Shown: positions 1 through 5,634 of the stretch, piece by piece
How positions within the stretch are numbered: the first letter of the stretch is position 1
Layout: each line of letters starts with the position of its first letter
Source of the DNA: Parafilimonas sp.
GTDB taxonomy: Bacteria > Bacteroidota > Bacteroidia > Chitinophagales > Chitinophagaceae
Direction of reading: 5' to 3'
DNA length: 6,057 nucleotides
Assembly (NCBI GenBank): GCA_023251275.1
Contig: JAHEZC010000180.1
Span: 1 to 6,057 of the forward strand
Program-made: the position numbers and the translations under genes
Notes under the pieces: generated by a model
What the model was told of the DNA's origin: nothing
Databases searched by the model: none
The model's input: only the letters and a program-made list of their open reading frames with translations

Positions 1-93
1 TACAGGATGTGTAGCAAAAAAAGTATTGAATATGCCAACAGGCAGGTTGATTTTGAAGCAATAAAACAGCAATACCGCGAAATGTTCAATTAA
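1..93 (+). CDS. C-terminal end of a truncated gene, possibly a GT4 glycosyltransferase
   Basis: An open frame enters from the left edge in frame 1 and ends at a TAA at 91-93, leaving 30 codons. The tail is charged and helical, with Ser-Ile-Glu-Tyr-Ala, then Val-Asp-Phe-Glu-Ala-Ile, then Gln-Gln-Tyr-Arg-Glu-Met-Phe. This resembles the usual end of GT-B (GT4) glycosyltransferases, where a 'NAxxYAxxxFDWxxIAxxYxxLF' style helix closes the protein, and such a gene would fit the polysaccharide genes downstream. The match is by general pattern only. Too little remains to name a substrate, and another alpha-helical C-terminus is possible. The gene reads toward the four-helix-bundle gene but is separated from its start by 94 bp of AT-rich, repeat-bearing DNA. 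Confidence 0.45.
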   Translation, partial: YRMCSKKSIEYANRQVDFEAIKQQYREMFN

Positions 94-115
94 TGTGACT
101 GCTCAAAAAGTTATA

Positions 116-140
116 GGAAGAAAAATTTTCAATGCTCAAG
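116..140 (+). repeat. Direct repeat, left copy (pairs with 663-687)
   Basis: This 25-base segment begins GGAAGAAAAATT and recurs at 663-687 in the same orientation with 22 of 25 bases identical. The differences are at 128/675, 134/681 and 140/687. The two copies lie 547 bp apart and enclose the whole four-helix-bundle gene. The last part of the copy, 129-140, also carries the TCAATnn heptad motif seen further right. Confidence 0.7.
128..139 (+). repeat. Left arm of imperfect inverted repeat bracketing the four-helix-bundle gene
   Basis: TTCAATGCTCAA here matches the reverse complement of 593-604 (TTCAATGTCCAA) at 10 of 12 positions. The arms sit 48 bp before the gene's ATG and 54 bp after its stop. 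They could be ends of a small element or simply two members of the local heptad family. Confidence 0.5.
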
Positions 141-187
141 ACAACAAACTTCATTTTTATAATCGAATATTATAGTCATTTCAATTG

Positions 188-538
188 ATGGAACAAAGAA
201 AATTTGATCTCGAAGATCGCCTGGTAAACTTTACCTGCGACATGATTGACGTAGTTGAAGCTTTGCCAATGACAAGAGCTGGAAACTATATCGCAGGTCA
301 ATTGATAAAATCCTGTCATTCACCCACCTTTAATTATGGTGAAGCGCAGGCTGCAGAATCACGAAACGATTTTATCCATAAGATGGGAGTTGTGTTAAAA
401 GAGCTAAAAGAGTGCTGGACTGCTTTGAAAATCATTAGAAAAAAAGAAATGATAAAACCAATCAGCAAGCTGGAATACATTTATAAAGAAACCGAAGAAT
501 TAATAGCAATTGTGGCTAAAAGTATTTCTATAGCCTAA
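188..538 (+). CDS. Four-helix-bundle protein (23S rRNA intervening sequence protein, S23/IVP family)
   Basis: This small soluble protein of 116 residues belongs to the four-helix-bundle family first seen as ORFs inside 23S rRNA intervening sequences; its molecular role is unknown. The sequence shows four amphipathic helices and the family's core pattern. An N-terminal Phe-Asp-Leu leads into helix 1. Then comes 'GNYIAGQLIKS', followed by the signature 'NYGEAQAAESRNDFIHKM' at about residues 48-65, where family members usually read NxxEAxxAxSxxDFIxK. Next is a Leu-Lys-Glu-Leu-Lys-Glu helix with a Trp, and a final Glu-rich helix. The length is typical. The ATG at 188 is preferred, although an in-frame TTG at 185 directly precedes it; a TAG at 173-175 blocks further extension. 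No Shine-Dalgarno sequence is visible. The gene is flanked by repeats on both sides and has no obvious link to sugar metabolism, so it is probably an insertion into the locus rather than a pathway member. Confidence 0.85.
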   Translation: MEQRKFDLEDRLVNFTCDMIDVVEALPMTRAGNYIAGQLIKSCHSPTFNYGEAQAAESRNDFIHKMGVVLKELKECWTALKIIRKKEMIKPISKLEYIYKETEELIAIVAKSISIA

Positions 539-592
539 AAAAATAAAAAGGTAGCTGAGTAATGCTGCAAACATGTCAGTGGGTACTATTCA

Positions 593-604
593 TTGGACAT
601 TGAA
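593..604 (-). repeat. Right arm of imperfect inverted repeat bracketing the four-helix-bundle gene
   Basis: TTGGACATTGAA is the inverted partner of 128-139, matching at 10 of 12 bases. It lies within a short heptad run at 592-611 (ATTGGAC, ATTGAAC, then a degenerate copy), in the orientation opposite to the TCAATnn copies at 129-140. Confidence 0.5.
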
Positions 605-662
605 CATTTGATTTATTTTGATTAATTCCCTGAAAGGCTGATTTCTGACTTTAATCAATTTT

Positions 663-687
663 GGAAGAAAAATTCTCAATACTCAAT
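663..687 (+). repeat. Direct repeat, right copy (pairs with 116-140)
   Basis: This copy matches 116-140 at 22 of 25 bases in the same orientation and runs into the heptad array starting at 672. Together the two copies delimit a 547-bp unit containing the four-helix-bundle gene. Confidence 0.7.
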
Positions 688-700
688 TCTCAATATTCAA
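672..700 (+). repeat. Heptad tandem array, left arm (four ATWYTCA units)
   Basis: Four consecutive 7-base units fit ATWYTCA with no gaps (starts 672, 679, 686 and 693), followed by one more A. Read in another phase, this is TCAATnn repeated every 7 bases. It is the inverted counterpart of the array at 719-746. Confidence 0.75.
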
Positions 701-718
701 GGCTCGTGCTATCCTACA

Positions 719-746
719 TTGAAAATTGAAAGTTGAACATTGAACA
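719..746 (-). repeat. Heptad tandem array, right arm (four TTGAAMR units)
   Basis: Four gapless 7-base units fit TTGAAMR (starts 719, 726, 733 and 740; the last two are identical TTGAACA). On the opposite strand this reads TCAAnnn with period 7. Folded back on 672-700 across an 18-base loop, it pairs in register: a run of five base pairs, then further 5-bp blocks recurring about every 7 bases with one or two mismatches between blocks. This would give a long imperfect stem about 40 bp upstream of the carbamoyltransferase ATG. Confidence 0.75.
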
Positions 747-772
747 CTTAACATTCCCAATCCCTATTAACT

Positions 773-777
773 AAGGA
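773..777 (+). promoter_or_regulatory. Shine-Dalgarno-like AAGGA before the carbamoyltransferase
   Basis: AAGGA lies 9 bases before the ATG at 787 and supports that start. An in-frame TAA at 772-774 rules out any upstream extension. It is the clearest ribosome-binding site in the window; the other genes have weak or no such motif. Confidence 0.6.
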
Positions 778-786
778 CAGCAAATC

Positions 787-2514
787 ATGACTATCTTAGG
801 CATCAATGCCTACCACGCCGATTCAAGTGCAGCCATATTGGTTGACGGCAGGCTTGTGGCAGCAGCGGAAGAAGAAAGGTTTACCCGCATAAAACACTGG
901 GCAGGCTTTCCTGCGAAAGCTATTTCGTTTTGCCTGCAGGAGACAGGAATTGACCTGGCGCAGGTGGATCATATTGCGGTAGGCCGTGATCCGGGGGCAA
1001 AGTTGGGAAAGAAGCTTCTGTACTTGTTGAAAAACCCGGCAGGAGGTTTCGGAACGGTTATCAGCCGGGTTCAGAATTCGGGAAAAATTTTGTCATTACA
1101 GAAAGAGCTTGCAAGGATTACCGGAACAGATGAAAGTGTTATTCAATCAAAAATTCACCGGGTAGAGCATCATCGCAGCCATCTCGCCTCGGCTTTTTTT
1201 GCCAGCCCGTTCAAAGAAGCCGCACTACTCTCCATTGACGGTTCAGGAGACTTTACTACTACGATGACCGGTGTGGGTATCGGAAATAAGATCACGGTAA
1301 TTAATTCAATAGACTTCCCGGTCTCAGCAGGTACATTTTATACAGCCTTCACACAGTTTTTAGGATTTTCCCATTACGGGGATGAATACAAAGTGATGGG
1401 GTTATCTTCTTACGGCGTTCCACGGTATGTGGACAAATTAAGAGACATTATCCAATTCAGGGGTGATGGGATGTTTACCTGGAACAGCCGGTATTTCAGG
1501 TCAGCGCGGGACGTGGCAGTAACGTATAGTAAAGAGCATATTCCCTTTTCCGGTCCCTTATATACCGGCTATCTCGAAGAACAGTTTGGCAGGGCAAGGG
1601 CTAAAGGTGAGGCGCTGACACAGTACCATAAAGACCTTGCTGCTTCGGTGCAGCAGTTTACGGAAGAGCTTATCTTTCATATTGTGAACCATCTCCAGGC
1701 ACTAACAGGGTATAAGGATTTATGTTTTGCGGGAGGAGTAGCGCAAAACTCTGTTGCCAACGGGAAAATTTTACAAAACAGCCGTTTTGAAAACTTGTAT
1801 ATCCCTCCCGCTGCTCATGATGCAGGTATTTCCATTGGCGCGGCGTTGTATGTGTATAACCAAACGCTTGATCAGCCCCGTGGGGCGGCATTATATGGCG
1901 CTTATACAGGAAGCAAATTCAGCAACGCTGAAATAGAAACATACCTGCAATCCTGCCGTATCAGCTACTCAAGATATACTGACGAGGAACTGTACGAAAA
2001 AGTAGTCAGCAGTCTTGTGAACAGCGGCGTAATCGGCTGGTTCCAGGGAAGGGCGGAATTTGGTCCCCGGGCGCTGGGTATGCGTTCCATTTTAGTTGAC
2101 CCGAGGCGGGATGATGCCAAAGAATTATTGAATAATAAAATCAAACGCCGGGAGAGTTTTCGACCCTTTGCTCCATCCATCCTGAAGGAATATGTGCCGG
2201 AATATTTTGAATACACAGGCGAATCGCCATTTATGGAAAAGGTATTTCCCATAAAAAAGGAAAAACGCAGCATCATCCCGGCAGTAACTCATGTGGACGG
2301 CACAGGCCGGCTGCAGACGGTGGATAAAAATGTGTCGCCCCGCTATTACCGGCTGATTGATGCATTCCGGAAGAAGACAGGTGTGCCGATTTTGCTGAAC
2401 ACCTCTTTCAATGAAAATGAGCCTATCGTCAATTCACCGGCAGAAGCGCTTGATTGTTTTATCCGCACAAAGATGGATATGCTGGTGATGGAAAACTGTG
2501 TGGTGGAGAGATAA
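787..2514 (+). CDS. O-carbamoyltransferase, NodU/CmcH/TobZ family
   Basis: This 575-residue enzyme is full length for a family that activates carbamoyl phosphate with ATP to carbamoyl-adenylate and moves the carbamoyl group to a hydroxyl, here probably on a sugar. The N-terminal Kae1-like domain (about 1-360) opens with 'ILGINAYHADSSAAIL' and has EEERFTRIKH. It carries HHRSH at 128-132, giving HxxxH (H128/H132), then DGSGD at 151-155, GDEYKVMGL at 198-206, the FAGGVAQN loop at 314-321 and HDAG at 344-347. H128, H132, D151 and D345 fit the metal-ligand pattern known for TobZ and Kae1. The C-terminal YrdC-like domain (about 385-575) has GRAEFGPRALG at 421-431, RRESFRPFAPS at 454-464 and LLNTSFN at 536-542. 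No signal peptide or membrane helix is seen, so it is cytoplasmic. It heads the operon-like run with sugar genes, so decoration of a nucleotide sugar or lipid-linked glycan is likely. The acceptor cannot be read from sequence. Confidence 0.93.
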   Translation: MTILGINAYHADSSAAILVDGRLVAAAEEERFTRIKHWAGFPAKAISFCLQETGIDLAQVDHIAVGRDPGAKLGKKLLYLLKNPAGGFGTVISRVQNSGKILSLQKELARITGTDESVIQSKIHRVEHHRSHLASAFFASPFKEAALLSIDGSGDFTTTMTGVGIGNKITVINSIDFPVSAGTFYTAFTQFLGFSHYGDEYKVMGLSSYGVPRYVDKLRDIIQFRGDGMFTWNSRYFRSARDVAVTYSKEHIPFSGPLYTGYLEEQFGRARAKGEALTQYHKDLAASVQQFTEELIFHIVNHLQALTGYKDLCFAGGVAQNSVANGKILQNSRFENLYIPPAAHDAGISIGAALYVYNQTLDQPRGAALYGAYTGSKFSNAEIETYLQSCRISYSRYTDEELYEKVVSSLVNSGVIGWFQGRAEFGPRALGMRSILVDPRRDDAKELLNNKIKRRESFRPFAPSILKEYVPEYFEYTGESPFMEKVFPIKKEKRSIIPAVTHVDGTGRLQTVDKNVSPRYYRLIDAFRKKTGVPILLNTSFNENEPIVNSPAEALDCFIRTKMDMLVMENCVVER

Positions 2515-2527
2515 CCGCCTCACCCTG

Positions 2528-2547
2528 CCCTCTCCGCCCGGAGAGGG
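2528..2547. repeat. Perfect GC-rich hairpin, REP-like palindrome or weak terminator
   Basis: The arms CCCTCTCC (2528-2535) and GGAGAGGG (2540-2547) are perfectly complementary around a GCCC loop, starting 13 bases after the carbamoyltransferase stop. No T tract follows on either strand (GGTTAAAAAG on +), so it is not a standard intrinsic terminator. The CACCCTGCCCTCTCC context resembles dispersed intergenic palindromes common in many bacterial genomes. It could attenuate transcription or protect the 3' end of the first transcript segment. Confidence 0.65.
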
Positions 2548-2583
2548 GGTTAAAAAGCCAAAAGGCAGCAAGCCTCACGCATT

Positions 2584-2604
2584 AATTATTCGGGGAAAAT
2601 AATT
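2584..2604. repeat. AT-rich inverted repeat just upstream of the epimerase
   Basis: AATTATT (2584-2590) and AATAATT (2598-2604) form a perfect 7-bp inverted repeat with a 7-base spacer, ending 18 bases before the ATG at 2623. It might be an operator or a weak stem affecting translation. AT-rich arms this short also occur by chance. Confidence 0.35.
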
Positions 2605-2622
2605 CGACGCTAAAATTTCATT

Positions 2623-3696
2623 ATGAAAAGATTATTGGTAACAGGATCATCAGGATTAATTGGCTCTGAGGTATGCATGCATTTTGCTCAGTTGGGCTGG
2701 CGGATATATGGTGTGGATAATAACCAGCGGGCGGTATTTTTTGGCCCGAATGGCGATAACCGCCGAAATCAGAAGAGATTGCAATCAACAATCAGGGATT
2801 TTTTTCATGTTGAGCTTGATATTCGTGACCGGGACGATCTGATCAAACTCGTAGCATCTGTAAGGCCGGATGCTATTGTGCATACTGCTGCGCAGCCAAG
2901 CCATGACAGGGCTGCATCTATACCCTTTGAAGATTTTGATACCAATGCAGTGGGCACAGTTAATCTCCTGGAAGCCGCAAGGCGCTACCGTACTGATATA
3001 CCCTTTGTGCATCTTTCTACCAATAAAGTGTATGGCGATGCGCCTAATGAAATTGCCATGACAGAACTTGATACGCGATGGGAATATGCAGATAAAACTT
3101 ATGTACATGGCATACCCGAAACATTCAGGATAGACCAGAGTAAACACTCTTTGTTCGGCGCCTCCAAAGTTGCCGCGGATATTTATGTGCAGGAGTATGG
3201 ACGCTATTTTAATATGCCGACAGTTTGTTTAAGGGGCGGTTGCCTGACCGGGCCTCACCACAGCGGGGTTGAATTACATGGATTTTTAAGTTATCTCGTA
3301 AAATGCAACTTTCAAGAACGGGAATATACTGTGTTCGGTTATAAGGGAAAGCAGGTCAGGGACAATATTCATTCCTATGATGTAGCACGGTTTATCGAGG
3401 ATTTTATTGATGCCCCCCGTATTGGAGAAGTATATAATATCGGCGGCGGAAAAGAGAACAGTTGCTCTATTCTTGAAGCTTTTGGTATGATATCTTCCGT
3501 CAGCGGCAAAGAGATGATTTATACATACAATGAAAACAGCCGGATCGGCGATCATATTTGTTATTATAGTGATCTGCGTAAGATGAAATCGCACTATCCG
3601 GGCTGGGATATTACAAAAACCCTCCAAACCACTTTTCAAGAAATTTACGAGACACAGATGGCAAGGCAAGAGCGAACTATTCTGCAAGTTCCTTAA
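2623..3696 (+). CDS. NAD-dependent epimerase/dehydratase, CDP-paratose 2-epimerase-like extended SDR
   Basis: This 357-residue extended SDR acts on nucleotide sugars. The Rossmann start is VTGSSGLIG (6-14; GxxGxxG at 8-14), with an NAD-binding Asp at 32 and then FFGPNGDN at 39-46. DIRDRDDL (66-73), AAQPSHD (89-95) and [12 protein letters not shown] (131-142) follow the pattern I associate with CDP-paratose/CDP-tyvelose epimerases. So do [22 protein letters not shown] (175-196) and RGGCLTGP (204-211). The length is typical. Substrate specificity is unproven, and no other CDP-dideoxyhexose genes are in the window. The canonical SDR YxxxK motif reads F178-GAS-K182, so the usual catalytic Tyr is Phe (codon TTC). 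S132/T133 and K182 are kept. The ATG at 2623 is the first start after an in-frame TAA at 2611-2613; no Shine-Dalgarno sequence is visible. It follows the carbamoyltransferase by 108 bp. It may instead be a related epimerase or dehydratase of unknown product. Confidence 0.85.
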   Translation: MKRLLVTGSSGLIGSEVCMHFAQLGWRIYGVDNNQRAVFFGPNGDNRRNQKRLQSTIRDFFHVELDIRDRDDLIKLVASVRPDAIVHTAAQPSHDRAASIPFEDFDTNAVGTVNLLEAARRYRTDIPFVHLSTNKVYGDAPNEIAMTELDTRWEYADKTYVHGIPETFRIDQSKHSLFGASKVAADIYVQEYGRYFNMPTVCLRGGCLTGPHHSGVELHGFLSYLVKCNFQEREYTVFGYKGKQVRDNIHSYDVARFIEDFIDAPRIGEVYNIGGGKENSCSILEAFGMISSVSGKEMIYTYNENSRIGDHICYYSDLRKMKSHYPGWDITKTLQTTFQEIYETQMARQERTILQVP

Positions 3697-3738
3697 TCTT
3701 CAAAAATACCGGAACGAGATGATTAAAAATTTTGATCC

Positions 3739-5007
3739 ATGCATTTGTGGATGATATCGGCATTTGAACCCACTCCTTTGGACAATGTAAGACCTATGCG
3801 CTTTATGGGAATAGCAGATGCTGCCCTGGAAAAAGGGCACAGGATCACTTTCTTTACAGGCTCGTTTAACCATTTTAATAAGACACAGCGCTATCATTCC
3901 ACTACATACCGCAGCGTTGTGAAGCATAGATATGAGTTGGTATATATTCATTCAAGACCCTACACAAGAAATATTTCATACCGGCGGATGGTAGCTCATC
4001 TAGATCTTGCCAACAAGCTAATGGCGGAAATAAAGAGCAGGAAAGATTTGCCAGACGCTGTATTTATAAGCTTTCCGCCGATAAGCACAGTACATAAAAT
4101 AATCCAGTGGGGAGAAGAAAAAAAAATTCCTGTAATTGTTGATATTATTGATCCCTGGCCTGATGTGTTTTTAAAGGTATTCCCGGGTGCATTTCGCGGA
4201 ACCGCAAAATCCCTTATGTCTCCTTTTTATCATAAGTTAAAAAATATCCTGAATAGTTGTTCGGGCATTACTGCTATTTCCGAAACTTACCTGCAATGGG
4301 CAGAAACATTTTATACAGGAGATAAGCCAACTGCATGTTTTTATCCTGCTGTCCAATTCCCGGAAATCACCAATACGGTAGCCAAACTCCGGCTGTCCCT
4401 TCAAAAAAAGGAAGGCAGGCTGAGAATGATTTATACAGGGTCACTGGCAGGCTCTTACGATATTGCAGTTATACTGAAAGCCGCAGAAATACTTGAAAAA
4501 AAATATCCGGGAAAGACAGAATTTGCCATTGCGGGAAATGGTCCGCAGGAAAGCATGGTAAAAGCAAAGGCGGGGGAATTGAATAACGTAAAGTATTTAG
4601 GGTGGCTGAACCATGAAGATATATACAGGGAGTTTTGTTTATCAGACTTAGGGCTTATTCAGCATACAAATGGGGCCACGCAGTCTGTAACCTACAAATT
4701 ATTTGATTATCTGAGCGCTGGCTTGCCAGTTTTAAATTCTCTGAATGGGGAAATGGCGGCTATTATTAAGGAAAATAAGGCAGGTATGAACAATAAGAGT
4801 GAAGATCCAGCTTCACTTGCTGATAATATCGAAAAGTTTATCCTCGACGAGAGCCTGCTGGGAGAATATCGAAGAAATGCAGTTTTATTTGCTGAAAATG
4901 CCGGTGATTCAGCCAAAGTATATTACAAACTGATTGGGTTTGTTGAATCGGTAGTTTCGGGTAAAAGAAACAAATTTTTCTGCCCTGGTAAAGAGGTAGC
5001 GGTTTAG
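3739..5007 (+). CDS. Glycosyltransferase family 4 (GT-B fold, WbuB-like)
   Basis: This 422-residue retaining GT-B glycosyltransferase transfers a sugar from a nucleotide donor to a growing lipid-linked glycan at the cytoplasmic membrane face. The N-terminal acceptor domain (about 1-205) has ISAFEPTPLDNVRPMRFM, a GHRITFFTG strand, SFPP at 111-114 and VDIIDPWPD at 134-142, as in WbuB-type enzymes. ITAISETY (177-184) precedes the domain switch. The donor domain (about 228-400) has MIYTGSL (230-236), FAIAGNGP (262-269), VKYLGWL (284-290), LGLIQ (304-308) and KLFDYLSAGLPVL (320-332). At the classical EX7E site the spacing is kept, but the residues appear to be Gln315 and Asp323. The ATG at 3739 follows an in-frame TGA at 3733-3735; Met5 (3751) is an alternative start. 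It lies 42 bp after the epimerase and 15 bp before the initiating transferase, which suggests co-transcription. Donor and acceptor are unknown. Confidence 0.88.
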   Translation: MHLWMISAFEPTPLDNVRPMRFMGIADAALEKGHRITFFTGSFNHFNKTQRYHSTTYRSVVKHRYELVYIHSRPYTRNISYRRMVAHLDLANKLMAEIKSRKDLPDAVFISFPPISTVHKIIQWGEEKKIPVIVDIIDPWPDVFLKVFPGAFRGTAKSLMSPFYHKLKNILNSCSGITAISETYLQWAETFYTGDKPTACFYPAVQFPEITNTVAKLRLSLQKKEGRLRMIYTGSLAGSYDIAVILKAAEILEKKYPGKTEFAIAGNGPQESMVKAKAGELNNVKYLGWLNHEDIYREFCLSDLGLIQHTNGATQSVTYKLFDYLSAGLPVLNSLNGEMAAIIKENKAGMNNKSEDPASLADNIEKFILDESLLGEYRRNAVLFAENAGDSAKVYYKLIGFVESVVSGKRNKFFCPGKEVAV

Positions 5008-5022
5008 AATATCAACAAAGCG

Positions 5023-5631
5023 GTGTATCAGAAATTTTTCAAACCTTTTTTTGACAAGATCGTCGCATTTACCATGCTCCTGTTGCTTTCACCTTTCCTG
5101 GTATTGCTTACCATTATTTTATGGTTTGCCAATAAAGGAAAGCCTTTCTTTTTTCAAAGGAGGCCCGGACTGCATGAAAAGGATTTTGTGCTGATCAAAT
5201 TCCGAACAATGAAAGACATTTATGATGCGGAGGGAAGGCTGGAGAGTGACGCAGAGAGAATGACATCGTTTGGGAGTTGGTTGAGAAAAACTTCGCTTGA
5301 TGAATTGCCGCAACTGGTGAATGTTCTTAAAGGAGAAATGAGCTTTGTTGGGCCCAGACCCTTGCTCACTGAATATCTGCCGAGGTATAGTGAAAAGCAA
5401 AGGAAGCGGCACGATGTAAAACCGGGCATAACAGGGTGGGCACAGGTGAATGGGAGAAATGCCATAGGATGGGACCAGAAGTTTGAACTGGATGCGTGGT
5501 ATGCGACGCATTGCAGCCTGCCGCTCGATATTCGAATAATCATTCTTACCATTATCAATGTGCTGAAAGCAAAGAATATATCTTCTCCTGTTTCGGTGAC
5601 AATGGAGAAATTCCAACCCCAATCAAAGTAG
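5023..5631 (+). CDS. PglC-type monotopic phosphoglycosyl transferase (initiating sugar transferase)
   Basis: This 202-residue bacterial sugar transferase starts glycan assembly by moving a sugar phosphate from a UDP-sugar onto undecaprenyl phosphate. The size matches the minimal PglC class rather than long WbaP types. A basic N-terminus leads into one re-entrant membrane helix (about 12-35) with the kinking Ser23-Pro24. Then come QRRPGL (45-50), KFRTMKD (59-65), the catalytic TSLDELPQL with Asp93-Glu94, SFVGPRPLL (107-115) and KPGITGWAQVNGRN (133-146). Ser23-Pro24, Lys59 and Asp93-Glu94 have the same numbering as I recall for Campylobacter PglC, which supports the GTG start at 5023. No ATG lies between the preceding TAG (5005-5007) and this GTG, and the next ATG (Met18, 5074) would cut the membrane helix. 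The acyltransferase gene 3 bp downstream points to an amino-sugar substrate such as a bacillosamine derivative. This is inference. Confidence 0.92.
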   Translation: MYQKFFKPFFDKIVAFTMLLLLSPFLVLLTIILWFANKGKPFFFQRRPGLHEKDFVLIKFRTMKDIYDAEGRLESDAERMTSFGSWLRKTSLDELPQLVNVLKGEMSFVGPRPLLTEYLPRYSEKQRKRHDVKPGITGWAQVNGRNAIGWDQKFELDAWYATHCSLPLDIRIIILTIINVLKAKNISSPVSVTMEKFQPQSK

Positions 5632-5634
5632 CTG

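Larger units (their letters stand above)
539..786. other. Gene-free AT-rich intergenic region with clustered repeats
   Basis: These 248 bp between the four-helix-bundle gene and the carbamoyltransferase contain no credible ORF on either strand. They hold the right inverted-repeat arm (593-604), the right direct repeat (663-687), two facing heptad arrays (672-700 and 719-746), and a perfect 8-bp inverted pair TTGATTAA/TTAATCAA at 618-625 and 651-658. I found no clear Bacteroidota-type TAnnTTTG promoter box here, although the promoter of the downstream operon would be expected in this region. Confidence 0.7.

Noticed and set aside
156..163. TATAAT-like box upstream of the four-helix-bundle gene
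   Set aside because: The region is very AT-rich, no convincing -35 partner is seen, and the Bacteroidota TAnnTTTG pattern is absent, so a promoter call is not supported.
618..658. Inverted pair TTGATTAA/TTAATCAA with a 25-base spacer
   Set aside because: Short AT-rich arms with a long spacer in AT-rich DNA are expected by chance; not called as a separate element.
672..746. CRISPR-like array
   Set aside because: The units are 7 bases with no unique spacers and the two arrays face each other, so this is a simple tandem and inverted repeat, not CRISPR.
2528..2550. Rho-independent terminator after the carbamoyltransferase
   Set aside because: The stem is strong but is followed by GGTTAAAAAG rather than a T run, and the genes beyond it look like part of the same operon.
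2785..3147. Minus-strand open frame inside the epimerase gene
   Set aside because: It lies wholly within a conserved SDR coding region and its Cys/Ile/Phe-rich composition looks like antisense translation, not a real protein.
5119..5622. Long open frames on the minus strand opposite the phosphoglycosyl transferase
   Set aside because: They are shadows of a clearly conserved + strand gene; their translations show no recognisable family pattern.
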